From Rufibacter sediminis (GTDB lineage: Bacteria; Bacteroidota; Bacteroidia; Cytophagales; Hymenobacteraceae): DNA of 64,000 nucleotides. The position numbers and the translations under genes were made by a program. This document shows, in pieces, positions 26,330 to 34,889 of this stretch. Position 1 is the stretch's first letter. Every line of letters starts with the position of its first letter. The stretch is from positions 186,001 through 250,000 of the forward strand of contig NZ_JACOAF010000030.1 in the NCBI RefSeq assembly GCF_014269285.1, written 5' to 3'. Below the pieces are notes generated by a model, which was not told where the DNA came from, did no database searches, and worked only from the letters and a program-made list of their open reading frames with translations.

Positions 26330-27238
26330 ATGGATTTCGGCCGCCTTCCAGACATCAGCAACGTAGACTTCCGCTTACCGCCAGACCATCCGGTCACGCA
26401 GCAGGTACTGGCCAGATCAGGACGGCCCACCCGGTCCAATCTCTACCTGGGTTGCCCCACCTGGTCTAACAAACCCTGGATTGGCACCTATTACCCGGCC
26501 GGGGCGCAGGACGCGCAGTTGCTGTATTGGTACGCGCGGCAATTCAACACCCTGGAGATGAACACCACCCATTACCGCATCCCAGACGCCACGGCTATCA
26601 GCCGGTGGCGGCAAGCCGTTCCGCCGGGGTTTGTCTTCTGCCCTAAACTTCCCCAGATCATCAGCCATGACCAACTGTTGCAGAACGTGGGCGAACCTAC
26701 CAAGCTGTTCTGTGACGCAATCCTGGGTTTAGGCGAAAGCCTGGGCATGGCCTTTCTGCAGCTGCCGCCGTTCTTCGGGCCGGAGGATTGGCCGGTACTG
26801 GAGCAGTTCCTGAAACACTTCCCCGAAGAGGTGCCGCTGGCGGTGGAGTTCCGGCATGAGAACTGGTTCAAAGCATCTAAGGCGACCCAGAAAGCATTTG
26901 ATACGCTAGAAGAAAGGCAAATTACCACCATTATTACGGATGTGGCTGGCCGCCGAGATGTGCTGCACATGCGCCTCACTTCTGCTACCGCCATGATTCG
27001 GTTCAACGGCCACGGCTTGGTGCCTTCAGATTACACCCGCCTGGAAGCCTGGGCCGACCGGCTGCACCAGTGGCTGGAGCAGGGGCTACAGACGGTCTAC
27101 TTCTTCATGCACCAGAAAGACATCATGCACGCCCCTCCCGCGCTGGTCTACCTCATGGAGCAACTGGAAAAACGGACTGGCTTGCAGTTGGCGCGACCCC
27201 AAAAGGTGCAGCAATTCATCCAGGGCCAGCTTTTCTGA
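26330..27238 (+). CDS. DUF72 domain-containing protein
   Basis: A 302-residue soluble protein of the DUF72 (YecE-like) family, a TIM-barrel fold of unknown biochemical role. Visible family features are YLGCPTWSNKPWIGTYYP, NTLEMNTTHYRIP, FVFCPKLPQIISHD, PLAVEFRHENWF, and the late FNGHG and VYFFMHQ segments near the C-terminus. The start at ATG 26330 is preceded by an AT-rich leader. The gene appears to be a single transcription unit, with 120 bp to the next gene. Confidence 0.85.
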   Translation: MDFGRLPDISNVDFRLPPDHPVTQQVLARSGRPTRSNLYLGCPTWSNKPWIGTYYPAGAQDAQLLYWYARQFNTLEMNTTHYRIPDATAISRWRQAVPPGFVFCPKLPQIISHDQLLQNVGEPTKLFCDAILGLGESLGMAFLQLPPFFGPEDWPVLEQFLKHFPEEVPLAVEFRHENWFKASKATQKAFDTLEERQITTIITDVAGRRDVLHMRLTSATAMIRFNGHGLVPSDYTRLEAWADRLHQWLEQGLQTVYFFMHQKDIMHAPPALVYLMEQLEKRTGLQLARPQKVQQFIQGQLF

Positions 27239-27358
27239 GTTAGGCAGAGCTTCATGTTCTGAAATTCTATGCTACCTGAGGTTTGGCAAGCAACTACTGA
27301 CGGGTATCTTGCATCTATAAACATAGAAAACCTTCTATACTTTCAGAACCACCGCTCA

Positions 27359-28897
27359 ATGTCCTTCAAATCATTCCTTCAGAAAAGCTGCCTGGCGGTA
27401 GCGCTCCTTTCGCCCACCTTCCTGTATGCCCAGGGCAACGCCCCTTTGCTGTACGCGCCGCATGACAGTGTAACGTTGGTCATGAAAGAAAGCAACCTCA
27501 ACTACACCTTCCACGTGAGTGAGGCGGGCAAAGAAACACTGATTCGCATTAACCCTAAGTCCCGGCCCAACGTGTTGTGGGTGCACACGGGCAAAGACAG
27601 CCTGGCGGTGCGCTACCGGAACAACCCCCGGGAGAAATTCAGGCTCACCAACGGCAAAGACACCACCCAACTGGTGTTCTCCTATTTCACGTCGCCAGCC
27701 CACGAAGACCTGAACAAGCAAGGCACCGATGCTTACACGAAGAAGAACTATCCGCAAGCCGTTGCCCTGTACCAAAAAGCCATCAATGCTACGCCCAATG
27801 GGGCGCATGTACGTTCCGCGTACTACAACATGGCCTGTAGTTATGCCTTGATGGGCCAGAAAGCACCCGCCCTCAAAGCCCTGGAGCAAGCGGTAAACGC
27901 CGGGTACAAGAACGTGGCGCACCTGAAGAAAGACACCGACCTGGATATACTCCGGCAGGAGAAGAAGTATCTGCAGTTGGTGAGTAGGTTGGAAAAACAG
28001 AATGCCCAGCTAGGCGACCCTCTCAAGGCGCAACTGGTCACCACCGATGTCCACAATTTCTGGAAAGCCTATGACCTTGCCGCCAAAAACCCGGCCCGGC
28101 AGCAGGAGATTTTTGAGCAGGAGTACTTCAACAAAGCATCGGTGGGCTTGCAGGATTACTTCGCCAGCAAGATTGGCTCCGTGGAGCAGTTCCTCAACAA
28201 CCTCAACAACAAAACCGCGTTTTTCCCGGCTATCCGCCGGAACACGCTGGCGGTTGACACCATGAAGGCCGGCATTTACCAGAGCTTCCAAAAGATGAAG
28301 GAGCTGTACCCAGATGCCACGTTCCCCAACGTGTACTTCGTGGTGGGGCGCTACAGCTCGGCGGGCACCGTCTCAGACAACGGCCTCCTGATTGGCATTG
28401 ACCAGTACTCGCGCTCCCCGGAAGTGCCGCTGCATGAGCTGAGCCTCTGGGAGCGCAACAACTTTGACTACGTGAAGAACGTGCCGCCCCTGGTGGCGCA
28501 TGAACTCATCCACTTCATCCAGACCGACCGAAACGACACCACGCTGCTTTCCAATGCCCTGTCCGAGGGCATGGCCGATTTCATTGGCGAGCTCATCTCC
28601 GGGATGAACGCCAACCGACGCCTCCATGAGTTTGCGAATCCGCGCGAGAAACAGGTTTGGGAAGCCTTCCAGAAAGAGATGTACCTCAACCGCGCCTACA
28701 ACTGGATTGCCAACGGCAGCCAGGAGCGCCCCGACCATCCCGCCGATTTGGGCTACTACATGGGCTACAAAATCTGCGAGGCTTACTACCAAAAAGCCAC
28801 CGACAAGAAACAGGCCGTGAAAGACATCCTGGAAATCAAAGACGCCCGCGCCTTCTTCGAGCAGAGCGGCTACGCCGATAAATTCACGAAGAACTAG
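27359..28897 (+). CDS. Secreted TPR plus HExxH protein (DUF2268-like putative zinc metalloprotease)
   Basis: A 512-residue protein. ATG 27359 is preferred because it begins a signal peptide (SFKSFLQKSCLAVALLSPTFLYAQ); the upstream in-frame start at 27269 would put 30 unlike residues before it. A beta-rich region (about 25-110) is followed by two or three TPR-like repeats (GTDAYTKKNYPQAVALYQKA; YYNMACSYALMGQKAPALKA). The C-terminal half has VAHELIHFIQTD, a zinc-protease HExxH motif, with a downstream Glu in LSEGMADFIGEL as possible third ligand. GldB-like DUF2268 proteins share this shape. The substrate is unknown. Confidence 0.75.
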   Translation: MSFKSFLQKSCLAVALLSPTFLYAQGNAPLLYAPHDSVTLVMKESNLNYTFHVSEAGKETLIRINPKSRPNVLWVHTGKDSLAVRYRNNPREKFRLTNGKDTTQLVFSYFTSPAHEDLNKQGTDAYTKKNYPQAVALYQKAINATPNGAHVRSAYYNMACSYALMGQKAPALKALEQAVNAGYKNVAHLKKDTDLDILRQEKKYLQLVSRLEKQNAQLGDPLKAQLVTTDVHNFWKAYDLAAKNPARQQEIFEQEYFNKASVGLQDYFASKIGSVEQFLNNLNNKTAFFPAIRRNTLAVDTMKAGIYQSFQKMKELYPDATFPNVYFVVGRYSSAGTVSDNGLLIGIDQYSRSPEVPLHELSLWERNNFDYVKNVPPLVAHELIHFIQTDRNDTTLLSNALSEGMADFIGELISGMNANRRLHEFANPREKQVWEAFQKEMYLNRAYNWIANGSQERPDHPADLGYYMGYKICEAYYQKATDKKQAVKDILEIKDARAFFEQSGYADKFTKN

Positions 28898-28926
28898 CCA
28901 GTAGCTCCTACCAGTTCAACCGTTTT

Positions 28927-28962
28927 GTTTTGGGCACGTTTTCCGGAAAACGTGCCCAAAAC
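28927..28962. repeat. 36-bp palindrome family, copy 8 (perfect palindrome)
   Basis: Both 18-bp halves are exact reverse complements (left end GTTTTGGGCACG, centre TTTTCCGGAAAA). It lies 29 bp after a stop codon. It is the best-preserved symmetrical member in the window. Confidence 0.85.
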
Positions 28963-28977
28963 AGAAACCGGCTCTCA

Positions 28978-29014
28978 GACCTCACAGGTTTTCAAAACCT
29001 GTGAGGTCTTTTTG
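28978..29014 (+). terminator. Rho-independent terminator of the metalloprotease-like gene
   Basis: The stem GACCTCACAGGTTTT pairs with AAAACCTGTGAGGTC around a single C and is followed by TTTTT. It lies 80 bp past the stop at 28897. Confidence 0.88.
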
Positions 29015-29080
29015 TTTTCAACCGTTATTGGCACAGACGCTCGCAGGTCCTCCGGACGCTACGAGGTCTTTGGAGCAGGC

Positions 29081-29116
29081 GCTTTAGGCCTATTTTCAGA
29101 AAAACTGCCCTAAAAC
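29081..29116 (+). repeat. 36-bp palindrome family, copy 9
   Basis: Left GCTTTAGGCC, centre TTTTCAGAAAA, right GCCCTAAAAC. It is exactly 36 bp. Confidence 0.75.
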
Positions 29117-29145
29117 AGCATTCGACCACTACAAAGAAAGCCTCT

Positions 29146-29215
29146 ACTATGGCGCGGAAGTTACTTCCGTGACTACAGGAATCGATAGGCACGGAAGTAA
29201 CTTCCGCGCCATAGT
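29146..29215. repeat. Perfect 26-bp inverted repeat (hairpin element)
   Basis: The arms 29146-29171 and 29190-29215 are exact reverse complements (start ACTATGGCGCGGAAG), separated by 18 bp. Each arm contains the smaller palindrome GGAAGTTACTTCC. It is a transposon-derived or REP-like hairpin of a family unrelated to the 36-bp one. Confidence 0.75.
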
Positions 29216-29260
29216 GGGGCCATATGTGGAAAAGAACTCAACACCAATCCGCTCCATCTT

Positions 29261-29296
29261 GTTTTGAGCCTGTTTTCTGAAAAACGTGCTCAAAAC
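29261..29296 (+). repeat. 36-bp palindrome family, copy 10
   Basis: Left GTTTTGAGCC, centre TTTTCTGAAAA, right GTGCTCAAAAC. It starts 19 bp past the end of the histidine kinase gene and could form the 3' hairpin of its transcript. Confidence 0.75.
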
Positions 29297-29314
29297 AGGC
29301 AAGTAGTTTTCAAC

Positions 29315-30646
29315 TTAGCTCCGGGCCGAGGCCAGGGGAGCGACTTCCGCAAACGCAATCCGGAACGTCGTCACGCCATCAGGGCCGCTTTCCAGCGAGA
29401 AAGGGAACCCGTGGTGCAGCAGAATCTCCCGGACCATGGTGAGTCCGATGCCCTGTCCGTTGGCCTTGGTACTGAAGAATGGGGAGAACAGCTTTTCCTG
29501 CACCTCGGGGGAAATGGGCTTTCCGTTGTCCTGGATGAGTAGTTGCGGCGGATTCACCACTGTTTTCACGTTCACCCAGCCGCCCGCCTCCGTCGCTTCC
29601 AGGGCATTCTTCACTACGTTAATGAGCACCTGTTCCATTTGCTGCACATCAAGCGAAATGGGTTGAATTTGCTCCGCCAACTCCCACTCCCAAGTCACTT
29701 GCTTCCGTTCAAAGCTTGGCAGCATGAGCCGGTGGATACTGTGCAGCAGAGCATGCAAATCGGTGGGCTGCGGAACAGGTGGCGGAATTCGGACGACATT
29801 GGCGAAATTGGCCATAAAACCGGCCAGGTTCTGGTTGCGCGTGATGCAGACTTGCAGGGCCTCGTCGAAATCCGGCTGGGTGTCTTGGTTGAGTTGCGGG
29901 GAGAAATACGAGAAGGAATTTAGGATGGAGTTGACTGCGCCAATGGAGTTGTTGATTTCATGCGACATCATCCTAATCAGTTTTTCGTAGGCGTTGCGCT
30001 CCTTCTCCAGCAGTTCCTGCGTGAGTTCCTCCACTAGAATGAAGTAGCGATGGTAGCCCCGGTCCAGAAACCTGATTTTGCGGCAGCGGTACGTCTGAAT
30101 GCCGTTCGGCCGTATCACACGCTGCTCGTCTTTGGGCAGCTTGCTCAGGGAGCCGCCCCAGTGCTGCGGAAGCCCGGTCAGAGGTTTGCCTATTACGTCT
30201 TTTCCCGTGATTTGCAGCAGCGCCGCCGCCGCCGGATTCAGGCCGGCCACGCGGTCATGGGTATCCAGCAGGATAATGCCCGAGGGCGAGGCTTCAATGA
30301 GGCGCTCCAGCAGGAAATGCTTTTCGGTTTGCACCACCCGCTCCTGCCGCAGCTCGTCCATCATCTGGTTGTACACGCTAATAAGCTGGTCTACCTCCTT
30401 CTGGCCCGTTTCCAGGAATTTGATGGAAAAATCACGGTCTTTGATGGACGCCACGCCGGCGGCAATCAGGTTCAAGGGGCGCACGAACGCCGTGTACAGC
30501 CGAACCGTAAGCACCAGACTCACCAGAATGAGCGCCTCGGCGGCCACAAACATCCACTTGTTGTAGGTGAGCAGTTGCCAGGCCAGCACGCCCATGGCCG
30601 CGTACAGCAGCGCCGCGGTGAAGATAAACCTATTCTTGAGCGTCAT
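29315..30646 (-). CDS. Sensor histidine kinase (NtrB-like, PAS and HAMP)
   Basis: A 443-residue membrane-bound kinase. Two transmembrane helices (about 7-25 and 31-54) have almost no periplasmic loop. A HAMP-like segment (55-105), a PAS domain (about 112-215) and then the HisKA box MSHEINNSIGAV follow, with phospho-acceptor His229. The ATPase domain has NALEATEAGG and DNGKPI, then FSPFFSTKANGQGIGLTM. With no sizeable sensor domain outside, it probably senses a membrane or cytoplasmic signal. Its start overlaps the 3' end of the response-regulator gene by 17 nt, so they form a two-component pair. Confidence 0.93.
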   Translation of the reverse strand: MTLKNRFIFTAALLYAAMGVLAWQLLTYNKWMFVAAEALILVSLVLTVRLYTAFVRPLNLIAAGVASIKDRDFSIKFLETGQKEVDQLISVYNQMMDELRQERVVQTEKHFLLERLIEASPSGIILLDTHDRVAGLNPAAAALLQITGKDVIGKPLTGLPQHWGGSLSKLPKDEQRVIRPNGIQTYRCRKIRFLDRGYHRYFILVEELTQELLEKERNAYEKLIRMMSHEINNSIGAVNSILNSFSYFSPQLNQDTQPDFDEALQVCITRNQNLAGFMANFANVVRIPPPVPQPTDLHALLHSIHRLMLPSFERKQVTWEWELAEQIQPISLDVQQMEQVLINVVKNALEATEAGGWVNVKTVVNPPQLLIQDNGKPISPEVQEKLFSPFFSTKANGQGIGLTMVREILLHHGFPFSLESGPDGVTTFRIAFAEVAPLASARS

Positions 30647-32012
30647 AGGGGATGTTGAACTTCTCCAGCCTTCGGTACAGCGAGCCTCGGCTCACGCCCA
30701 GCGCCTTGGCCACTTTGCTCACGTTGTTTTGGTAATAAGCCATCGATTTTTTAATCATGCTGGCCTCCAGCTCGTCCAGGGTCATGGCGCCCACGGATGG
30801 AAGCAGTTTCTCATCCAGTTTCCGGGAACCGCCTTGGAGTTGGCTCTGGAAATCCTCTACATCCAGCAGGCTTTTGCCACTTACCAGCACCGTTCGCTCC
30901 ACCAGGTTCTTCAGCTCCCGTATGTTGCCCGGCAAGGGCAGTTCGCGCAGCCATTTTAGGGCTTTTTGGCTCACCTGCAGCTCCTGTTTATGGTACGTTT
31001 TCTTGAGGTTGTTCACGAAATGCTGCACCAGCAACGGGATGTCCTGGCTCCGCTCTCGCAGCGCGGGCAGTTTCACCGTGATGAGGTTGATTCTATAATA
31101 TAAGTCTTCCCGGAACTTGCCTTCGGCCACCATTTCCTGCAGGTTGCGGTTGGTGGCGCAGACCACGCGTATGTCCAGGTTTTTGGAACGGCTGTCGCCG
31201 AGGACTTCATAGGTGCGGTCTTGCAGCACACGCAGCAGTTTCACCTGGCTGTTGAGGTCCAGTTCGCCAATCTCGTCCAGAAAAATGGTGCCTTTGTTCG
31301 CCAGCTCGAAGCGGCCCACGCGGTCGGTCTTGGCATCAGTGAACGCGCCGCGCCGGTGCCCGAACATCTCGCTCTCAAACAGACTGGCCGAGATGCCGCC
31401 CAAATTCACCTTCACAAACGGAGCCTTCCGGCGATGGCTGTTCTTGTGGAGCGCCTCGGCGATGAGTTCCTTGCCCGTGCCGCTGTCGCCCTCAATGAGC
31501 ACCGAGGCATCGGTGGCGCTGATTTGCCCGATGCTGCGCAGCACCTGTAATAGCCCAGGGTCTTCACCCACAATCATGGAGAAATCATACTGCTCGTCCA
31601 GCGGCTTGCGGCTGAGTTTCCCGGCCGGGATTTCCACCACGGGTTGGGCCAGTTCCAGCGCCGTTTTAATGGATTGCAGCAGGGCCTCGTTGTTCCAGGG
31701 TTTGGTGATGAAATCGGCCGCGCCGCCTTTGAGCCCTTCCACGGCCAGGTGAATGGAGCCCCAGCCGGTAATCAGAATCACCGGCACAGCCGGGTAGCTT
31801 TGCTTCAGTTGCGCCAGCAGGTGCAGCCCGTCTTCGCCGGTGGTTTCTATGGAGAAGTTCATGTCCAGCAGCACCAGCTGGGGCGTCTGCCGGGCGGCTA
31901 GTTGCAAGGCTTCCTGGGGCCCTGCGGCCTGGGCCGTGGCATAGCCCGCTTGTTTGAGCAACAAGCCCAGGGAAGCCCGTACGGCTACGTCATCGTCAAT
32001 AATCAGAATCAT
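30630..32012 (-). CDS. Sigma-54-dependent response regulator (NtrC type)
   Basis: A 460-residue activator of RpoN-dependent transcription. The receiver domain (1-120) has phospho-acceptor Asp50 in LVLLDMNF and a Lys104 switch. The AAA+ domain has a Walker A GDSGTGKE (175-182), the sigma-54 contact loop GAFTDA (222-227) and Walker B TIFLDEIGEL. The C-terminus is a Fis-type helix-turn-helix (NVSKVAKALGVSRGSLYRRL). It lies downstream of the transporter genes on the same strand. Its likely target is the sigma-54 promoter at 38655-38670, upstream of the operon. Confidence 0.95.
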   Translation of the reverse strand: MILIIDDDVAVRASLGLLLKQAGYATAQAAGPQEALQLAARQTPQLVLLDMNFSIETTGEDGLHLLAQLKQSYPAVPVILITGWGSIHLAVEGLKGGAADFITKPWNNEALLQSIKTALELAQPVVEIPAGKLSRKPLDEQYDFSMIVGEDPGLLQVLRSIGQISATDASVLIEGDSGTGKELIAEALHKNSHRRKAPFVKVNLGGISASLFESEMFGHRRGAFTDAKTDRVGRFELANKGTIFLDEIGELDLNSQVKLLRVLQDRTYEVLGDSRSKNLDIRVVCATNRNLQEMVAEGKFREDLYYRINLITVKLPALRERSQDIPLLVQHFVNNLKKTYHKQELQVSQKALKWLRELPLPGNIRELKNLVERTVLVSGKSLLDVEDFQSQLQGGSRKLDEKLLPSVGAMTLDELEASMIKKSMAYYQNNVSKVAKALGVSRGSLYRRLEKFNIPYDAQE

Positions 32013-32042
32013 GGGTTAGGGAAGCAGATAGGTGAAGGTAGC

Positions 32043-32078
32043 GTTTTTAAGCCGATTTCAGAAAAAGAGCCGCTAAAC
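32043..32078 (+). repeat. 36-bp palindrome family, copy 11
   Basis: Left GTTTTTAAGCC, centre ATTTCAGAAAA, right GCCGCTAAAC. It lies 30 bp upstream of the response-regulator start. Confidence 0.65.
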
Positions 32079-32169
32079 GGAACGGTTTGGACACTCGCAA
32101 AAGCTGCGCACAAGACGAGGTCAAAGGGAGTTCTGAGTCAAGAATTCTAAGTTTGATAATAGAAGAAGC

Positions 32170-32379
32170 TGGCGCGAGTCTCCAGACTCGCGCCTTGGGA
32201 TAACGGGTAGTCTCTGACTACCCTCGCTGCCCGCAGCGACCGAGCGCATTGCTGAGCTACTTTCCCCTGCTGCCTAGAAAGAAATCCAATAGAGAAACTG
32301 CATGTAGCACCAGTTCTCGGTTCACGGCGAGTCTGGAGACTCGCATCATCCGTTGGCACGAGACTGGAGTCTCGCGCCA
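32170..32379. mobile_element. MITE-like element with GCGAGTCT inverted repeats
   Basis: Outer arms at 32170-32194 and 32355-32379 are reverse complements at 22 of 25 positions. A third related unit lies at 32326-32344, and the interior has the palindrome GGGTAGTCTCTGACTACCC (near 32205). Each arm is itself palindromic (CGAGTCT/AGACTCG). There is no transposase. It is a non-autonomous repeat by inference. Confidence 0.55.
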
Positions 32380-32408
32380 GAGGCTTATTTGAATTTGTGA
32401 GGATTTGC

Positions 32409-32444
32409 GTTTAGGGGCTGCTTTTATGAAAACAGCCCCTAAAC
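32409..32444. repeat. 36-bp palindrome family, copy 12 (strong hairpin)
   Basis: The outer arms GCGTTTAGGGGCTG and CAGCCCCTAAACGC are perfect over 14 bp, extending to 32406-32447. It lies 12 bp past the permease stop (32457), so it can serve as a hairpin at the end of the transporter transcript. Confidence 0.8.
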
Positions 32445-32456
32445 GCATAAGCCAGC

Positions 32457-33641
32457 TTACTCCTCATGCAATGCCACCGCCGGATGGATTTTCGCCGCTT
32501 GCCAGCTGGGGTACACGGCACAGACAATGGCCAGCAGAAAGATGAGCAGTGCGGCGGCTCCTATACCTTGCCAGTAAATCTCGGCGGAAAGCTGGAATAC
32601 GTGCAGCAGCGGAAACTGCGCCGCCAGCAACAGGCCCAGCAGCAGCCCGAAGGTGGCCATCACCAGCACTTCGCCCACAAACTGGTTCCGGATCTGTCTG
32701 GTAGTGGCGCCCAGCGCCCGGCGCAGGCCAATCTCTGAGTAACGGCGGTTGATGTTGTACCAGAGCACCCCAAACAAGCCCAGCGCCACGTTGAAAATCA
32801 GGAAACCGCACACCACGCCCATGGCCGCCATGGGCACCCAGGTTAATTTTGATTTGCTTTGGCGCATTTTCTCCAGTGTGGTGACTTCTATGGTCCAGTC
32901 TTTGGCGATGCGCGAGAGGTCTTTCACCATTTTCTCCTCAAAAACTACACCGGTGCCCGGTTTTACCTTGATGAGCAAACTGGCGTACAGCTGATCGGGT
33001 TTGGCCTGCTCCAGGTTGATGCGCCGAAAAAGCGCAGGTTCCTCTTCGGCAAACTCGCTGTCGGCGCGGTAATGGGGAATCACGCCCACCACGGTATAAC
33101 TGGTAGAGTCATCCACCTTGATTTGTTTGCCCAGCGCTTCTTCCTCGCCAAACAGCCGGTCTTTCAATACCTGGTTGATGACCACGGAGGTGTGGAGCGC
33201 AACGGCATCCTGCGGCCCGAACCACCGGCCCTGGTCCACCGACAACTGGAAGACGTCTTTGTAGGCATCCTGCACCTCGTAATTATTGGTTTCCACCGAT
33301 TCCTTGTTTCCGTAGGAAACCCCCATGCTCATGCTGCTGAATGCAAAAGGCACGTTGTTGTGGGCCAGAGAGGCAGCCTCCACCTCGGGGAAAGATTTAA
33401 TGCGCTGCATCATCTGCTCCTGTATGGCCTTGGCCTGCCCCATGGAATCTGCATTGGGCCTGAAGGAGAGCTGCCACACGTTCTGGTGGTTAATGCCCAG
33501 CGGTTGCTTATAGTTATGGTAGTTGTAGAGCACAAAGCTGATGACCGCGAACAGCACCATGAATGAGAAGAACATTTCAGTGATGAGCAGGAAGTTGCTT
33601 TTCTTCCGGTTCCAGATTAGTTTAAATAAATGGCGTATCAT
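32457..33641 (-). CDS. ABC transporter permease (MacB/FtsX type), second copy
   Basis: A 394-residue permease. One N-terminal membrane helix (about 18-42) is followed by a large periplasmic MacB-core domain (about 45-265) and three C-terminal helices (about 275-300, 322-350, 360-385). The FtsX signature appears as RYSEIGLRRALGATTRQIRNQF. It overlaps the upstream permease by 4 nt (ATGA type), so the two are translationally coupled and probably act as a heterodimer with the ATPase at 34890. Substrates of such systems include peptides, lipoproteins and toxic compounds. Confidence 0.9.
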   Translation of the reverse strand: MIRHLFKLIWNRKKSNFLLITEMFFSFMVLFAVISFVLYNYHNYKQPLGINHQNVWQLSFRPNADSMGQAKAIQEQMMQRIKSFPEVEAASLAHNNVPFAFSSMSMGVSYGNKESVETNNYEVQDAYKDVFQLSVDQGRWFGPQDAVALHTSVVINQVLKDRLFGEEEALGKQIKVDDSTSYTVVGVIPHYRADSEFAEEEPALFRRINLEQAKPDQLYASLLIKVKPGTGVVFEEKMVKDLSRIAKDWTIEVTTLEKMRQSKSKLTWVPMAAMGVVCGFLIFNVALGLFGVLWYNINRRYSEIGLRRALGATTRQIRNQFVGEVLVMATFGLLLGLLLAAQFPLLHVFQLSAEIYWQGIGAAALLIFLLAIVCAVYPSWQAAKIHPAVALHEE

Positions 33642-34879
33642 TTGGAGCCTCCTCTCAAAGCCTCAACGGCGTGTAAACGTGACATTTTAAAAGCGGGGTA
33701 CACCCCGGAAATCAACCCGAACACCAGGCACAAAAGCAGCCCCCAGGCGAACACCCGCAGATTCAACCCCAGTTGCGAATAGACGATAATGCCGCTGTCA
33801 TTGATCAGCGCCAGCACCCCCGCCGAGAGCAGAAAACCTAGCAAGCCACCCAAGAGCGTCAGGAAAACGTTCTCCACCACAAACTGCCCGATGATGGTAT
33901 TAGACGAAGCCCCGAACGCCTTGCGCACGCCAATCTCAGAAGACCGTTCCATGATGCGGCTGATGTTGATGTTCACCAGGTTGATGGTAGGCAAAAGCAT
34001 GAACAGAAAGGCGGCCAAGGCCATCATGGTGTACAGGAACGTGACCTTGTCTTGCTTGCCATTGCCCGGAAATGCCCGCGCGAAGCTTTCCAGGATGGCA
34101 TCTGCAAAGGAATGCACCTGCTTCGTTTCTTTGGGATTCAACCGACTCACCTCCTGAATGATGCGGTCGTATTCTTCCTTTATCTTAGGAATGTCAGCCG
34201 CTTGCCGGGCTTTGATGGTGGCAAAAAAACCGCCCCGCAGGCCGGTGTCTTTGAACTCCTGGCTTTTGAGCGTGATGGGCACCCAGACATCGGCGTAGGA
34301 ATGTATTCTTAGCACCGGCACGTCTTCCACTACGCCAATGACCCGGTATTTCACCTGGTCTACCTCAATGGTCTGCCCCAGGGCCGGCCCCGTCCCGAAG
34401 TAGTTCTTGCGCGTCGTCTGGTTGATCACGGCCACCCGGCTGGCGTTCTTCACCTCCTGCGCCCCAAAGGGATTTCCCTCCAGAAAATGAAAGTCCAGGA
34501 TCTCCCAGAACTGCTGATCGGTGTGCTTGATGTCCAGCGCCAGCTTCTTGTTATGGATGTAGCTGTTCACCGGGTTGAATACCGAGTGGACGGAGACTTT
34601 CTCGGGCGTTTGCATGCGCCGCACATAGCGGTCCAGGAAAAAATAGCTGGGCGGACCGCTGCTGGAGTAGCCTTCGCCCTGTTCCTCGCGCAGGTTGTTC
34701 ACAAACAGCAAGCGGTCGGTCTCCCGCTCCGGCATCTGCGGCCCGAACACATGGTCAAAGAGCGAAGTCACCACCATGAGCACCATCAAGGTGAAACTGA
34801 TCCCGAAGAGGCTGATGAAGGTGAAGAATTTCCGGCGCAACAGTACCGCCCAAGCAATTTTTATATAATTCTTTAACAT
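33638..34879 (-). CDS. ABC transporter permease (MacB/FtsX type), first copy
   Basis: A 413-residue permease with the same layout: an N-terminal helix (about 18-42), a periplasmic core and three C-terminal helices with the FtsX motif RSSEIGVRKAFGASSNTIIGQF. It shares only family-level similarity with its neighbour, as expected for the two halves of a heteromeric MacB-like exporter. It lies 10 bp downstream of the ATPase gene. Confidence 0.9.
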   Translation of the reverse strand: MLKNYIKIAWAVLLRRKFFTFISLFGISFTLMVLMVVTSLFDHVFGPQMPERETDRLLFVNNLREEQGEGYSSSGPPSYFFLDRYVRRMQTPEKVSVHSVFNPVNSYIHNKKLALDIKHTDQQFWEILDFHFLEGNPFGAQEVKNASRVAVINQTTRKNYFGTGPALGQTIEVDQVKYRVIGVVEDVPVLRIHSYADVWVPITLKSQEFKDTGLRGGFFATIKARQAADIPKIKEEYDRIIQEVSRLNPKETKQVHSFADAILESFARAFPGNGKQDKVTFLYTMMALAAFLFMLLPTINLVNINISRIMERSSEIGVRKAFGASSNTIIGQFVVENVFLTLLGGLLGFLLSAGVLALINDSGIIVYSQLGLNLRVFAWGLLLCLVFGLISGVYPAFKMSRLHAVEALRGGSK

Positions 34880-34889
34880 GGCTGTGGCG

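Larger units (their letters stand above)
28898..29314. other. Convergent intergenic region packed with palindromes
   Basis: 417 bp between the metalloprotease-like gene and the histidine kinase gene, ending convergently. It contains a perfect 36-bp palindrome (28927), a classical terminator (28978), another family copy (29081), a perfect 26-bp inverted repeat (29146-29215) and a further family copy (29261). No coding sequence is supported. Confidence 0.8.
32013..32456. other. Intergenic region with two palindrome families
   Basis: 444 bp between the regulator gene and the first permease (both minus strand) with no credible gene. It holds 36-bp family copies at 32043 and 32409 and, between them, an inverted-repeat element (32170-32379). 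Confidence 0.75.
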
